The notes beneath the pieces were generated by a model. It saw only the letters and a list, made by a program, of their open reading frames with translations, searched no databases and was not told where the DNA came from. 64,000 nt of DNA, taken from Sarcomyxa edulis. Lineage: Eukaryota > Basidiomycota > Agaricomycetes > Agaricales > Mycenaceae. Below, in pieces: positions 26,562 through 37,696 of the stretch. Position 1 is the first letter of the stretch; each line of letters begins with the position of its first letter. Location: positions 806,001 to 870,000 of the forward strand of contig QUOL01000008.1 in assembly GCA_009761415.1 (NCBI GenBank), given 5' to 3'. The translations under genes and the position numbers were made by a program.

Positions 26562-27245
26562 TACCGTGCACGAGGTGTATCAGGCAGAATTTTGATTTCG
26601 GAATTAAATTTTTACACAAAATGTTAAGTCTCCGATCAATTACGGCTGATATCTATTACATAATAAGCAACCCAGGGTAAATCTCCGGCGATCTCGGCGA
26701 CTTTCTGAACCTTCGTGCTCACTGTTCGAGACAGCGAGCACGCGTATCCCCTCATTCTACTGCTATTCTGCCCACTTTTTTACTGTATAATGTCTTTATA
26801 TGTACTTGTAGTTTATTATCAAGAATATATTTTGCTCTGAGAGGCTCTCAGAAGGCAGTTAAATGGATATCAATTATTACTGACAAGAAGATATAGTACT
26901 CTGCATTGGAGGGTAGGGGAAGATCTGAAGCAGTATAGGGGTAGGGGGATGTGATATGTACATGGGGAAATGGATATATGAGGTCCTGTATATCAGGAGA
27001 AGGAGGGAAGTGGACATATGTCCATTCCTGGAGGCAATATCCCTTCCTACTAATCTCTGGAGGTGGAGATATGTATACTAATGTGGGGATATGCTATAGA
27101 AACATGCCTGGAGGTAGGGTAACAAGAGAGAAGGGAATAGAACCAGTGGTGCGGAGTAAATTTGATATTTTGAGGGAGGAGGAAATGAGGAGACCCACCA
27201 GGGTGTTCCAAGCCACACCTAGGTTCAAATCATCTATAGAGCGTC
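26562..27245 (+). repeat. Left terminal inverted repeat of the 5.4 kb element
   Basis: Matches the reverse complement of 31,300-31,997 over its whole length, by eye about four bases in five. It includes an open frame on the + strand with EEEMRRPTRVFQA near its inner end, kept in the other arm. Confidence 0.75.
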
Positions 27246-27573
27246 TGTTGATAAGTAACTCAGTTGTGCGGTCAGAAGGAAACAACTACTTGTATTATCC
27301 ACCTGTTGATAAGTAACCATAGGTGGGATCGGAATAAGTAAAATAGAGTAAGAGTAAAGTAAGGTACTTGCCTCAGTTGTGCAGTCAGAAGGAAACAACT
27401 GAGGCATCGGAAAATAATCGTAGAGTGTATATAGTACAGGGAATGAATAAAGGGGTAGAAAAATTGGCCCACGATGGGCCCAGACGGGATGGACGGAATG
27501 TCCGAAAGAGGAATGTGTGATCGACGTATCAAAGTAGAAAAGAAACATACATATTAGAGAGTCTATACCAACA
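27246..27573 (-). repeat. 3' LTR of a copia retroelement (328 bases)
   Basis: On the minus strand it begins TGTTGGTATAGAC directly after the pol stop and a G-rich tract (GGGGGAG, a polypurine-tract-like sequence). It ends TTATCAACA at 27,246. The ends TGTTG...CAACA are the usual inverted LTR tips. No matching 5' LTR was found to the right of 30,976. Confidence 0.7.
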
Positions 27574-30500
27574 CTCCCCCAGACCCGATATCATCTCTCA
27601 TCAATCCTAACGCACGGACGAACTTCTCGTAAGTAGCACAGGGCAAGGGTTTGGTCAGGATGTTGGCAAGGTTCTCGGTAGTAGGGACATGTTTAACTTT
27701 GATTTTCTTGTTGTGCACGAGTTTGCGGATGTAGTGGTGACAAATATCGATATGCTTGACTCTAGCGTTGTGATGAGGACTGCGGCGCTAGGAGTAGATG
27801 TGCTAGACTCCTAACTATAGTTCGCCTCTAGGGGGTAAGGTGACGTTTTCTCGGAGGGGATTTTACGTAGCGAGAAATCCTAATGCCCAATGACTTGTGT
27901 TTGGATAATGTGTCCGTAAAACGGTGGTGAGGTGGGTATGAGATGATGAGGTGTGAGGTAAGCTTCGGACTTGTAGGTTCGTTCTCGGTAGGCCGTTTAG
28001 AGGCTTCGGACAGCTATAGGTTCGTTCTTGGAAAACCTACGAAGGCCTCGGACAGCTTTTGGTGAGCTGACCGATGCTTTGTATAGCTGTAAAACGTCTT
28101 CGGAGAGCTATCGAAGGTTTCGGACAGTTCTGGACTGATTTCGGAGAGCTTCCTTTGTTCCGGGAGTGGTACTGCCGACTGAATCAAGTCCTTTTTTCTC
28201 TTGTTTTGACCGACTCCTGTAATCGTTCCTTGTCTCGGTTTCAGAAGTATGAGAAAGAGATAGAATTCCTATAGAGAGTGACTGGGTAGTTGGTCGATTC
28301 GGGTATGTTCCTCTGGTTCTCGTCCACACTGGTTCTATCTACTGTTCTCCATGTCCTATCCTACTTTATATATGAATTCCTTCCCTGTCCTTGCCTAATT
28401 CTTCACCCCGAGTGCCATCCCAAGGTCCCCGAGATCTCCAATGATGAAACAGATCCGGTATTGGTTTTGATGTGTCCGAACCTCGCTCAGTGTGAAAGGT
28501 TAGGGCCTGAGGTGTTCTCTGAAAGCGTTGCAAGGTGAATTTGTGAAGGGATGAAACATGTCCGAGTGAGCAGGATGATGGGGAGCTTCCGATAGAATTT
28601 TCCAAGATGCGACGGCCAAAGTTGTCCGAGAAGAGTGAATTTGATGTGGGTTGCTAGGCGGAGACCTGTAGTGTCTTTGTTAGCGGGCGATACCTCGCTT
28701 ACAAGTGCTGTGTCATGTGATAAACACAGAGGGAAGAATATTCCGTAGCACCACTTGGTCAGGGTGGACGGAGGTCTTAACGAGGCGTCCAGATGCATGG
28801 AAAGGTGTGAATTGAGATCACAATGTAAAGGGAATATGTCCGATTTGATAGGTAGAACAGCTCAGGGCAGCAAGCATCACGTTGGCGGTATGTCGACTGG
28901 TGGCAATGTTTTGTCGGTGAAGTATCTCTCGATGAGGTCTTCTAGAGGTGAAAGGGAACCTGCTGAAACGATTTGGGATCTGTCCGAAGGATCTAGGGGG
29001 CTGCGGAGAGGTGATCGAGTACATTGAGCCTTCGGTCAGGTGAAACGACGATAGGGAATTGGGTTCTGGCGGTAGATTTCCTTCGGAGAAGTTGTTCGTG
29101 TGTGATTTCAAGTATTCCGAAACGTTCTGAGACGTGACCGAAGGCGGGTTAGCATTTCGTGAGTGGATGAAGAGGCCGCTTTCGGGGAGGAACCGTCAAG
29201 TAGTGGGTACTTGGTGTCTTTCAGTGTCCGGTCATTCGAAAAGTAAGTTGTTTGTGGTAATATCACCAGTATCTCTGTAGTTAGCTATGTCTGGGGAGTC
29301 GCATAAGAGTAGGTTGTTGTATAGTTGTCGATTCCTTGGCTGGGGATGCTGGCATCCTCACAGCGTGATGTCCGGTGTTCTTTGTAAGTGCCATAGCACT
29401 CTGGTTGTTGCATAGTATCAACGCCGGCCCTTTCTGTGGCTGTCCGCATTTGTCCAAATGAGAATAAGTCCAAAAGAATAAGTCCAAACGGCTTGTTGTG
29501 CTCCTTGTGTCAAGCCCATGAGCTCGGCCTCGGTTGTGGATAACGCGACAGTTGATTGTTGTTTGGAGTTCCAGGAGGTAGGTCTGCCAGCCATCATAAA
29601 GATGTAGCCTGAGGTCGATTGACGAGTATTCAGATCACCACCGTAGTCAGTGTCGACATAGCCAATGGGTTCGAGCCCGTCTTTTGTACCGCGAGTATAT
29701 GTGATTTTATAGTCCATGGTCGCCTTGATATATCCCATGACATGGAGGACGGCCAACCAATGGGCTTTACCAGGGTTTGCCTGGAAACGACTGAGTAGGT
29801 TGACGGCAAAAGAAAGATCGGGGCGAGTCGCGACCTGAGCCCACATGATGGTACCAAGTATCTCGCAATAAGGTTTGTCCACCATGTATTCATGCTCCTC
29901 GTCGGTGGAAGGACACTGGGATTTGGTGAGTTCAATGCCGACAGGGAGTGGGGTATGTCTGGGATTGCAATCGGTTAGTCCATATCGTTTGAGAGCGTGT
30001 TCATAGAAGGATCGCATGGAGAGGCTGATTGTGCCGGCGTGGGTGTCTTGCTCAATAGTGATGCCTAGGATCAAGTTGCATTTGCCAAGGTCCTTGATCT
30101 TGTAGCAGCTAGCAAGCTTGTCCATGGCCTTCTGGGCACCCTCGTCAGTACTAGAGGTACCGACGACATTGTCATTGGAAGTGCTAATCATTGTGAGCTC
30201 ACCATTGACCTCCCTAGTCCTCACGCATGGGTCGGCTCGTGAGCGATAATACCCTAATGTATCATAACTCGTGTCCAGCTCCTCCCACCACTCGTGCCCT
30301 CCTTGCATCGTCCCATAGAGTGCAAAGTCCAAAATGCACACCATCCCTTCCTTCCCTGCATTGACAAACCCCTCTGGCTGCTCCATGTAAACCAATTCCT
30401 TCATCACGCTGTTGAGGTATGCCGAAACAAAGTCGATTTGCCAGGTTTTGAGCTTATGTTCGCAGGAGATTGCCATGGACATTCGAAGGGTTTTGAGCCG

Positions 30501-30976
30501 AACAACAGACGCGTAGGTCTCATGATAATCGACGCCTTCGACCTGGGTGAAGCCCTCTGCAACAAATTGCGCCTTTTGTCTGGTGATATTGCCTTGGGCG
30601 TCGTATTTGTTGGCGTAAGTCCATCGATTCTTGACTATGTTGACACCTGCAGGACGGTCGACAAGACGCCAGACTCCTCTGTCTTTCATTAACTGCATCT
30701 CCACCTCCATCGGCTCCTTCCAAAGGTTGGGGGATTTGATAGCTTCTCGGTAAGACTGATGAGGAGGGGAGCGCTAGTGGGTGCTTTAGCTGGAATTGTG
30801 AACAGATCGCTGTACTCATCTATTTCCCCCACAGCTGGTAGTGTCCTACGACCGATACCCTCATCGAATATCACGTTGCGTGCCTTGGTGATCCGACCAG
30901 TGGACGTATTGTAAAGGCGATATGCTCTGCAACCAAAATATCCGACCAGGACACACTTCACCGACCTACTATTCAT
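27574..30976 (-). pseudogene. Ty1/copia pol remnant (integrase tail, reverse transcriptase, RNase H), truncated and interrupted
   Basis: The minus-strand frame 29,418-30,710 encodes a copia reverse transcriptase: VWRLVDRPAG, KARxxAxG-like FVAEGFTQVEGVDYHETYA, WQIDFVSAYLNS, then LYGTMQGGHEWW. RNase H follows (YVDTDYGGDLNTRQSTSGY, TALSTTEAE-like). Upstream, 30,689-30,976 encodes the integrase tail (SVKCVLVGYFGCRAYRLYN). Gag, protease and most of the integrase are missing. The reverse transcriptase YVDD-type position reads differently and the frame shifts near 30,700. The RNase H end is split by an insertion at 27,769-29,362, and its last part (ending LTKPLPC...) is at about 27,574-27,764. It cannot make a working product. 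Confidence 0.85.
27769..29362. mobile_element. 1.6 kb insertion nested in the copia RNase H region (solo-LTR-like)
   Basis: It begins TGTGATGAGGACTGC and ends GGCATCCTCACA, so the tips are inverted and of TG...CA form. GCGT lies directly on both sides (27,765-27,768 and 29,363-29,366; AGCGT if one shared base is counted). Removing it and one GCGT makes the RNase H reading frame continuous through the conserved His-His...His-Ile-Asp motif. No coding domain is visible inside. The interior is unusual for its many TCGGA/TCCGA words, including several close copies of TTCGGACAGCT between 27,965 and 28,150. Confidence 0.72.
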
Positions 30977-31299
30977 TATTGGAGTGAGAGTTAGTGTGTG
31001 TGCTGCTACACACCACCCAAGTGTTGACTACTGTTTGTACTACTCCGTAGATAGTCGTGCGTAGTCGGAACACCTGTTCCTCATGTGTTTGTCCCCAAGC
31101 AATATATTTGCTTATAACCTAACTATCGAGCCTACAAGACTCGAAGGTCTTCACACCTCCGCGCCAATCTCACTCCCAGCTCCCGTCGACCGGTCGTTCC
31201 CTCGGCTGGACCTGTCCTAGATCATACCAGGGTCCCAGGCACCTCTTCTCATCCTGCCCCTCCCACCCCTTCCAGAGACAAACCGAGGTGCTCCCCCAT
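30977..31299. other. Unassigned DNA between the copia remnant and the right inverted arm
   Basis: About 320 bases with no frame or repeat partner recognised. A CCTCCC-rich stretch is near 31,230-31,270. It may be interior sequence of the 5.4 kb element or a fragment of another retroelement. Confidence 0.35.
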
Positions 31300-31997
31300 C
31301 TATGTCAATTCTCTATAGATGTTCTATAAAGGATTTGGACATAGGTGTGCCAGTGGCTTGGAACACCCTGGTGGGTCTCCTCATTTCCTCCTCCCTCAAA
31401 ATGTCAAATTCACTCCACATCACTGGTTCAATTCCCTTCCCCCTTGTCACCATACCTTCAGGGATGACTTTATACCATGTCCCCATCCTTGTGCACATCT
31501 CTCCGTCTTCAAAGATTAGTGGGAAGGGATATTGCCCCCAGGAGTGAACATTTTCGCTTTCCCCCTCCCCCTGGTACTTAGGACCTTATATATTTGTTTC
31601 CCCATGTAAACATCATTATCCTCTACCACTATACCGCTTCAGATCTCCCCCTACCGTCTCCAATGTAGAGTAATATATTTTCTTGTCAATAATCATATAT
31701 ATCCATTTAACTGCCTTCTGAGAGCCTCACAGAGCGAAATATATCCTTGATAATACACTACAAGTGCATGTGAAGGTATCATACAGAAGAAGCTACGCAG
31801 AAAGGTAGAGGAAGGAGGGGATATGTGTGCTCGCTGTCTCGAACAGTGAGCTCGAAGGTTCGGAAATTCACCGGATATTTACCCTGAGTTGCTTATTATG
31901 TAATTGATATCAGCCGCAATTGATCGGACACTTAACATATTGTGTAAGAAATTAAATTCGAAATCAAAATCCTGCCTGATACACCTCGTGCACGGTA
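31300..31997 (-). repeat. Right terminal inverted repeat of the 5.4 kb element
   Basis: Inverted partner of 26,562-27,245. The same short frame (KGIEPV...FDILREEEMRRPTRVFQA) is open here on the minus strand. Confidence 0.75.
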
Positions 31998-32704
31998 TTA
32001 CCCCCAAACATCAATCGTCAGGGCGCATCTGTCAAGATCTGTGAGGGTATACGTATTCTGAGCGCAATAATGACGACCAGGGCAATAAATAGAACGATAT
32101 TCAACATGCCGATTGAAAGAGCGCCGATAACTTTAGAGCGGTGAGAATGGCTAAAGGATTTCATAGGCTACTGGCTGGAGATGATAACATAGTCTCCTTA
32201 GACAACAGATTCGTGACGACGAGTCACTTTCGAAAGAGTGTAGAATGATGCTACACGCTGGATTGCGGTGAGATGTATCCGGTGAGAAGCAAAGAGCTCA
32301 AATCGGAGACTCGAGCCGGCCGATTGCTGACCAAGCTACCAGCTTCACGTGGTTTTGGCCCAAGCAACCCTCCAACGGCCGTCATTGACAATACGGGTGT
32401 ACAAGCCTTGCAATTGTGTCGTTTCAAGTTATATTACTGAGGTTCCGGACCCATACGTAGGTCTTCCATACACTCTGGTACCCGAATCTGACTTATCGCC
32501 CGAGAAACATCTTACGCCACATACGGATTGCATACGGACAAAGACCATCCACGCCTTGTTCACGCCAGTATACTGACTACTTTCTCCAAACAATCAACAT
32601 GGCACTCATACATGTTCACAAACCAATTATTGTCCGCGGAAAAATGAGTCCTCATACTAAACAGCATATTTCTTTCGTGTCGAAGGGCAGCTATAGCCCG
32701 GCAA
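31998..32704. other. Flank between the 5.4 kb element and DUF3455 copy B, no gene seen
   Basis: Starts with the right target duplication TTACCC. The stretch 32,007-32,033 resembles 34,437-34,464 (CATCAAT...GGCGCATCTGT), so it is the tail of duplication unit 1, cut off by the element. No coding frame recognised. Confidence 0.5.
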
Positions 32705-34464
32705 TTAATTTTTCACAGATCCACCGAAGAGCCCTTTATGAAAACACGCATTAGAAAGATCTTAACGCGCAATAGAAGGTTCCAATTCTACTCACAGTAT
32801 TTGGCAGCATATCTGACGGTAATTTCGTCGGACCCAGGAGTGCACTAAAACATGGGGACGTCATAAGTATCCGATGACTTCAGTGCTAAACGGCGAGAAG
32901 ATACATACCGAGGTGGGAGGCTGACCAGACCGTGTGTCCACTCTGAACACTTGGTCCGCGAGATCACCCTGGACTTGCTGCAAGCTGACCCAATCAATAT
33001 CGGTCGCGGTGTTTGGAGCGGCTGGACAGAGATTGAGAGGGTCAATGAAGCACCAAGATATGCTGAACTATGAACATACCGAGTCCAGCAACCCTAGCTG
33101 CCACCACGAATGCATTAGGATTCCCGGCGGTGGCGCCTGACGAAGTAAAGTCCCATTTAGGGCTCACTCCCGAGCCTGTGATAGGATTGACGACATAGTA
33201 GTGCTGCCCAAGAATCTCGGGGGTTTTGGCATGCTGAAGGGCCGCAATGACTTCTTGGGGGGTCACCGAGGCAGGGACGGCTTCCCATATGTCAATAGCT
33301 ACGTCCTGGATGCCATCGAAGATACTCGTGCCGTAGAGACACGAAATATCGAAGAGCTCGGCAACAGCACCAACGTTACTGGAACAATAGCCGGAGGTCA
33401 GCGAAGAACGATTGAAGCTATGGTATGAGAGCAGATCAGCGTACGTGTAAGTCCCCGTAGCGCCACAGGTGTAGTTTTGAGTGCCGATGGCTAGAGCAAT
33501 GAACGATGGAGGGATGCTCGGCTCGACGAGAGCCGTCTGCCCGGCTGGGAGATCCATGACTGCCGTGGAGATGTCGCAGCCGCCACGTTTGGCAATGATA
33601 GCGCCAGGAGCTGCGAGTGCAGAGGTGGCGAGAAGAAGTGGGACGATAGTTGCTGCAAACATTGCAATTGCTGGTGTCTTTTGGTAAAGCTAGAGAGGTG
33701 TGTTGAGAACGGTATGCACCGATACTAAAATTTCTTGACCACCGTACTGACTTTATACTTACCCTCCTAACACAGCTTGTGAGACCGCGGGTCGACATCC
33801 GTTCAGCAGACATTCTGTTTGTCATGTTGTCCACGCAATGGCGAACGTTTCAGGTGATACTCCATGAGGAGCGCTGAGCCTCGAAGCTCGAAGCACATCG
33901 GTATTTTCGACATAGCGATCTGGACATCGTGTTCATACACCTCCTGTTCTGACAATCAATGAATGAAGGAATGCCTGGGCAAAAATTTGAACTACTGTAT
34001 CCCGATCAGTACGAAAAGCATTCAGTTTGTAGCATTGCGTACCAATATAGCGACGCAGGGTATTAGTGCGGGCTACCAGGTCAATTGACCAATTGAGATT
34101 CGAGAAGCCCGGTCTACCATTGCAGTGGCACCAGTATCATCTGCGGAGCGCCGTGGCAAGTCACGGCAAAACGACGGGACAAGACAAGACCTTGGCAATC
34201 GGAGACAGTAAGAAGTTGTGGTTCCTGACTGAATTATGTGGATATACGAGTTCAAAGTACACAGGTAAGCAGTAGGTTCAACTCTATGGGTTCTTCGACA
34301 TTGGATTGGTAACATGAGAAACAGTCTCACCGATCGAAAAGACGATGCAAACGATACTCCATGTCGTGCTTTGTTGTGCCCTGTCGTACCTCTAAGTATT
34401 TTTCTGTTGCATTCTCGATATTATGATTGATCACCGGACATCAATAGTTAGGCGCATCTGTAAG
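32605..34464. repeat. Segmental duplication, unit 2 (DUF3455 copy B and upstream DNA)
   Basis: Second half of the duplicated block, with the same order of coding exons and upstream words as unit 1 but lacking the 5.4 kb element. It therefore represents the state before that insertion. Confidence 0.68.
32705..33662 (-). CDS. Secreted DUF3455 protein, copy B
   Basis: Paralogue of copy A. Signal peptide MFAATIVPLLLATSALAAPG, then GGCDISTAVMDLPAGQTALV and FIALAIGTQNYTCGATGTYT. The middle reads NVGAVAELFDISCLYGTSIF, VTPQEVIAALQHAKTPEILG, QHYYVVNPITGSGVSPKWDF and AGNPNAFVVAARVAGLG. The next exon, DIDWVSLQQVQGDLADQVFR, and a last pair ending CTPGSDEITVRYAAKYW and LFGGSVKN close the gene at 32,705. 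The Cys pattern and all splice positions match copy A. Many substitutions are conservative, which suggests both copies were kept under selection after duplication. Expected to be exported; function unknown. Confidence 0.86.
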
Positions 34465-34802
34465 GTGACCTAGCGCTCCTCCTCCACAATAAGCACATGC
34501 TGATGAAACAAACCTCAGAATGCTGAGCTATCTCCAAAAGAGATACGCGAGCCGACAATAATTTTTGCGAACGAAGCTGCATCACACGGATCCTGAGCGA
34601 AATGTTGTTCAAATAGATGATAGTCCTTGAACTGGTTCTTGCATTTATCATTCAAGGGGACGATATGCACATGGCCTAGATAGAAATCGGTGCTGCACAT
34701 ACGAGCAAAGAGAAACCTTGAGATCCGAAATGAAAGTTTATACGCCACAGAGAATTTCGCTCACCTTACGCTCCTAGGTCCCTCCACAGGTCAGGAACGA
34801 AA
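33663..34802. other. Upstream region of DUF3455 copy B, no gene seen
   Basis: About 1.1 kb, the first 800 bases of which are shared with the upstream side of copy A. No family-like coding frame on either strand. Confidence 0.5.
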
Positions 34803-36604
34803 TCAGCTTCTGAAGGAGATAGCTAGATACAACAACAGACTTCCCGCAAGAAACACAACAAAGTTGATAGCACTTGCGAATAAATCACGTATACTTTTTC
34901 CTTTCGGTCCTACCCATAACCACATCCTGAGGACAGCGCCGATGCCTCCAATGCTATAGTCCACCCGAGCATGCACCGGTCCGAAACCTCTCTGAGATAG
35001 ACGCCAGATCGCAACAACGTACCACGCCATTCCGATTCCGGCACCTATCAACGGCACTCTGGGAAGATGATCATGTAGCCAGGGGCCGAGGAACAGAGGC
35101 CCGCTAGTGAGGTCCGGTTCAGGACTGAAAGGCAGCGTGTCTGAATCAGCTTGGCCGTTTCCTTGAAGCTTTCTGGCGGAGAGGATTCGCGGGAGGTCAG
35201 GGCATAGGACAGAACCTCTGCCGATCCCTAAAAGATGTGCATGACGATTGGAAAGTACGGATTGGAGGAGGGCTGGTGTCCGAAGTCCACCAGTAAGTAG
35301 AATCAGAGGCAGAGGATGTGTAGCAGTGGTGGAGACAGAGTCTATGGCATTCATTGCACGATGAGAAAACTGCGCGAAGAATGCTTGCCTTGACCGCTTC
35401 GAGAAAGGTACTGATTTCAGGAATTCTGATGAACAGTGTCAATCACAGTCCCGATGAAGGGAATTCATGTACTTACCAGGATTCTCGTAGTCTCCACCGC
35501 TTATTTCTATGAAATCGACACTGGCCCAGGTTGCTATTGCACACAAATGCTCTAGTGCTTGGTTTTCTTGATCCTCTTTTGCAGCGGCGTCATTGGGATT
35601 CTGACCTATGGTAGGGTCTACATAATCGGCAGCATTGACTTTGACGCCTATGATGAAGTTGCTAGGTACGACCGCCCGTATTAACGAGATGATTCGGCGG
35701 AGAAGATATAACGATGTCCGAGGATCAGCAGAATACGCATCTGCGCGTTTATTTGTCTGAGAATAGCAAAGCTCAGTCCAGTCAATTGATGAAAAAGTAG
35801 GTGGTCATACCTTATGGGACATGAATTGAGCAAGGAGGTCTACATGACGTCCTAGCATCTCGTTAGACTGCATGTAACTTCGTTGGGCTGACCTGCTTAC
35901 AGCCATGGGCAACGTGCAATTGTATTCCGTCAAAGCCAGCAGAAACGGCAACATGTGCACCTCTAACGAAAGCATTGACAGTGTCGTCTATGTCTGCAAG
36001 TGACATTGGACATGGTGTCTGGAAAAGTAGCCAGTTGAAGATATTCGAGAGGTAACTCGAGCCATGCTTGGCTCCTGAGCCGACTGAAACAGAGCTTGGA
36101 GCGAGAGGAGGGACAAAAGGGAATCGGCCACCTAATATGTTTGGTGATTGGCGGCCTGCGTGGGATAGCTGCATGATCGCGAGTGGAGGAACGACATCGT
36201 CTCCAGCCTCTAAAAGTTCACCGTGTATCGCAGCCGCAAGCTGTTTGAAAGGTTGAAGGGTATCCTGAGAGACACGCGTCGGCACAATCATGTCGCGCCC
36301 GAGAGTTAGATGTGTCCGAGAGACCTGGACGTTCCCAGTCACGACCATTCCCCAACCGTATCTGGACCATGTCGAATAGAGAGCGTGGTGATAACGGTTT
36401 GGCGGGCCACCAGATAGAGCAGCAAGATGTTCATACATAGCAACCTCCAAATCGTTTTCATGTCTCAAGCCAAGTCGAAGTTCGAGAGAAATTGCGTACC
36501 TTGACGAGACGATTTGGGATTACTCGGCCGCATGGTAAGATACTTGGTGAAAATATACCCGAGTCAACTGAAGACGAACTATCGTCCGAATGAGTCTCCT
36601 TCAT
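34803..36604 (-). CDS. Old-yellow-enzyme-type NADH:flavin oxidoreductase with C-terminal membrane segments
   Basis: FMN-dependent ene-reductase family barrel. Exon 1 starts MKETHSDDSSSSVDSGIFSP and leads to LPCGRVIPNRLVK. Exon 2 holds MYEHLAALSGGPPNRYHHAL and WGMVVTGNVQV, then the substrate/FMN motifs PLAIMQLSHAGRQSP and GFDGIQLHVAHG. Next are FMSHK, TNKRADAYSADPRTSLYLLRR, NFIIGVKVNAADY and WASVDFIEISGGDYENP, then PLILLTGGLRTP and HLLGIGRGSVLCPDLP for phosphate binding. The last 120 residues add VPLIGAGIGMAWYVVAIW and FVVFLAGSLLLYLAISF, two hydrophobic helices not usual in soluble members. A membrane-tethered form is inferred. Such enzymes reduce C=C bonds in enones; the substrate is unknown. 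The SDR fragments just upstream may be functional neighbours. Confidence 0.86.
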
Positions 36605-37202
36605 GATACCGTTGGAGCGAAATATGCAACAAAGAATCCGAGTCTCAGAGTCAACCGTGACCATCTTTTCGCAGTGATGTTCGATCGGAAGTTCGGAACG
36701 ATCCGAATCTAATCTTATCTTATCGCAAAGCAAGGAGGTGTACGCGACCAACATGTATCTCGAGTTGGTCAAGATCAGATAGACTAACAGACTTACAAAA
36801 CCGATTAGCGACTACAAAAAGCGCCAGAGCGCCCATGTCGCGCTGGGTGCCACCTGCCATAGACACACTTGGAATGATGAAGCCTCGGTCAGTGTCACCT
36901 GCGGGGAAATCAGCCGGGTCCGAAATGGTTGTTCGACCATTCGGATGATGATAGTGAAATTCTGAACATATTGAGCGACCCACATAGATCCGACAGCCAA
37001 GATGTATTTGACATTCGAACGCCGAGCGTTGAGTGATCGCAGGAAAGTCGGTTATAACTTATGGTCATGGTCATCCAAGAAGCTGGCGATCTAGGGAACG
37101 CTACCATCTCACACTCTAGATCTGAGGAAGACCAATCAATGAGCAACTCAGAGCGATAAGGCAAGGAAAAGTAGTGTTTCTTCGACATATTTGTACATTG
37201 TC
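36605..37202. other. Region between the flavin oxidoreductase and the split SDR, mostly decayed SDR
   Basis: Apart from the SDR remnant at about 36,787-36,960, this holds no recognised gene. It must include the promoter of the flavin oxidoreductase. Confidence 0.45.
36787..36960 (-). pseudogene. Remnant of a short-chain dehydrogenase C-terminal exon
   Basis: The minus strand reads GDTDRGFIIPSVSMAGGTQR and then DMGALALFVVANRF. This corresponds to the GTDFGFIIPTVPTGGTQRDM and LALFLVANWFVNGE stretch of the intact copies at 54,748-56,095. The other exons of this copy are absent. It is an old fragment of a further SDR copy. Confidence 0.72.
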
Positions 37203-37328
37203 TCAGTATGACGAAGGATGCTCCAGGAGGGTCTGAAGACATCATATGAGTAGCGCAGAGAAGAAGTCAAATCAACTACGTACCCCGCCATCAATCAATA
37301 CGGTTTCTCCGTTCACAAACCAATTGGC
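37203..37328 (-). pseudogene. 3' part of an SDR gene cut off by the KDZ transposon
   Basis: Reads NWFVNGETVLIDGG, a normal intron, then TLLEHPSSY and stop at 37,203-37,205, exactly as in the intact SDR copies. It begins at the target duplication AATTGGC (37,322-37,328), directly beside the transposon end. Its missing 5' part is at 53,114-54,319. Confidence 0.87.
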
Positions 37329-37445
37329 CACTACATCCTGGGGGAGTGATATATCACATCCTCTAATAACAACCGGAGTGTGATGCATCCACCGCTCTGA
37401 TCACAGCACGATCTGATATATCACCTTACAGCTCCTGCTCCCTTA
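37329..37445 (+). repeat. Left terminal inverted repeat of the KDZ transposon
   Basis: About 115 bases. Palindromic decamers are at 37,347-37,356 (TGATATATCA), 37,381-37,390 (TGATGCATCC, one mismatch) and 37,414-37,423 (TGATATATCA), that is 18, 52 and 85 bases in from the end. The word after the third, CCTTACAGCTC, also matches the right end. Confidence 0.85.
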
Positions 37446-37696
37446 CAGAATTCAGTCTCCGCTTCAATCCTCCTTGCTCCAACGATCATAGCCCTCCTAT
37501 TCAGGATAGGTGCGCCCTTCAGATCTCGATTGGAGTCGGACACCGTTCCCTTCGACGTTGAGACCGTCTATCTCGCTGTCTGTGTTAATGTCCAAATTAA
37601 TACATTTTTTTAATATTTTTGAAGCTTTTTCCCGCGTAATTCTGAGTGAATTAACTTGATTTGCTAACAGTGTTACATTATACGGTACGGTGAGTA

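Larger units (their letters stand above)
26562..31997. mobile_element. 5.4 kb element with about 700-base terminal inverted repeats, carrying nested insertions
   Basis: The ends are inverted copies of each other. The left starts TACCGTGCACGAGGTGTATC at 26,562, and the right ends with its reverse complement at 31,997. The flanks carry TTACCC on both sides, a likely 6-base target duplication. The inverted arms run to about 27,245 and from about 31,300, with many point differences. No transposase of this element was recognised between the arms; the middle holds a truncated copia retroelement. It is therefore probably a non-autonomous DNA transposon. Long arms and no recognised superfamily motif leave its class open. 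Confidence 0.7.

Noticed and set aside
26951..27316. 121-codon frame as an independent gene
   Set aside because: It lies in the inverted arm and runs into the copia LTR. I treat it as part of the element, not a host gene.
30294..30692. 132-codon + strand frame
   Set aside because: Antisense to the copia reverse transcriptase.
36720..36983. A further complete SDR gene next to the flavin oxidoreductase
   Set aside because: Only one exon's worth of similarity is present. Cofactor and active-site exons are missing, so it is listed as a remnant.
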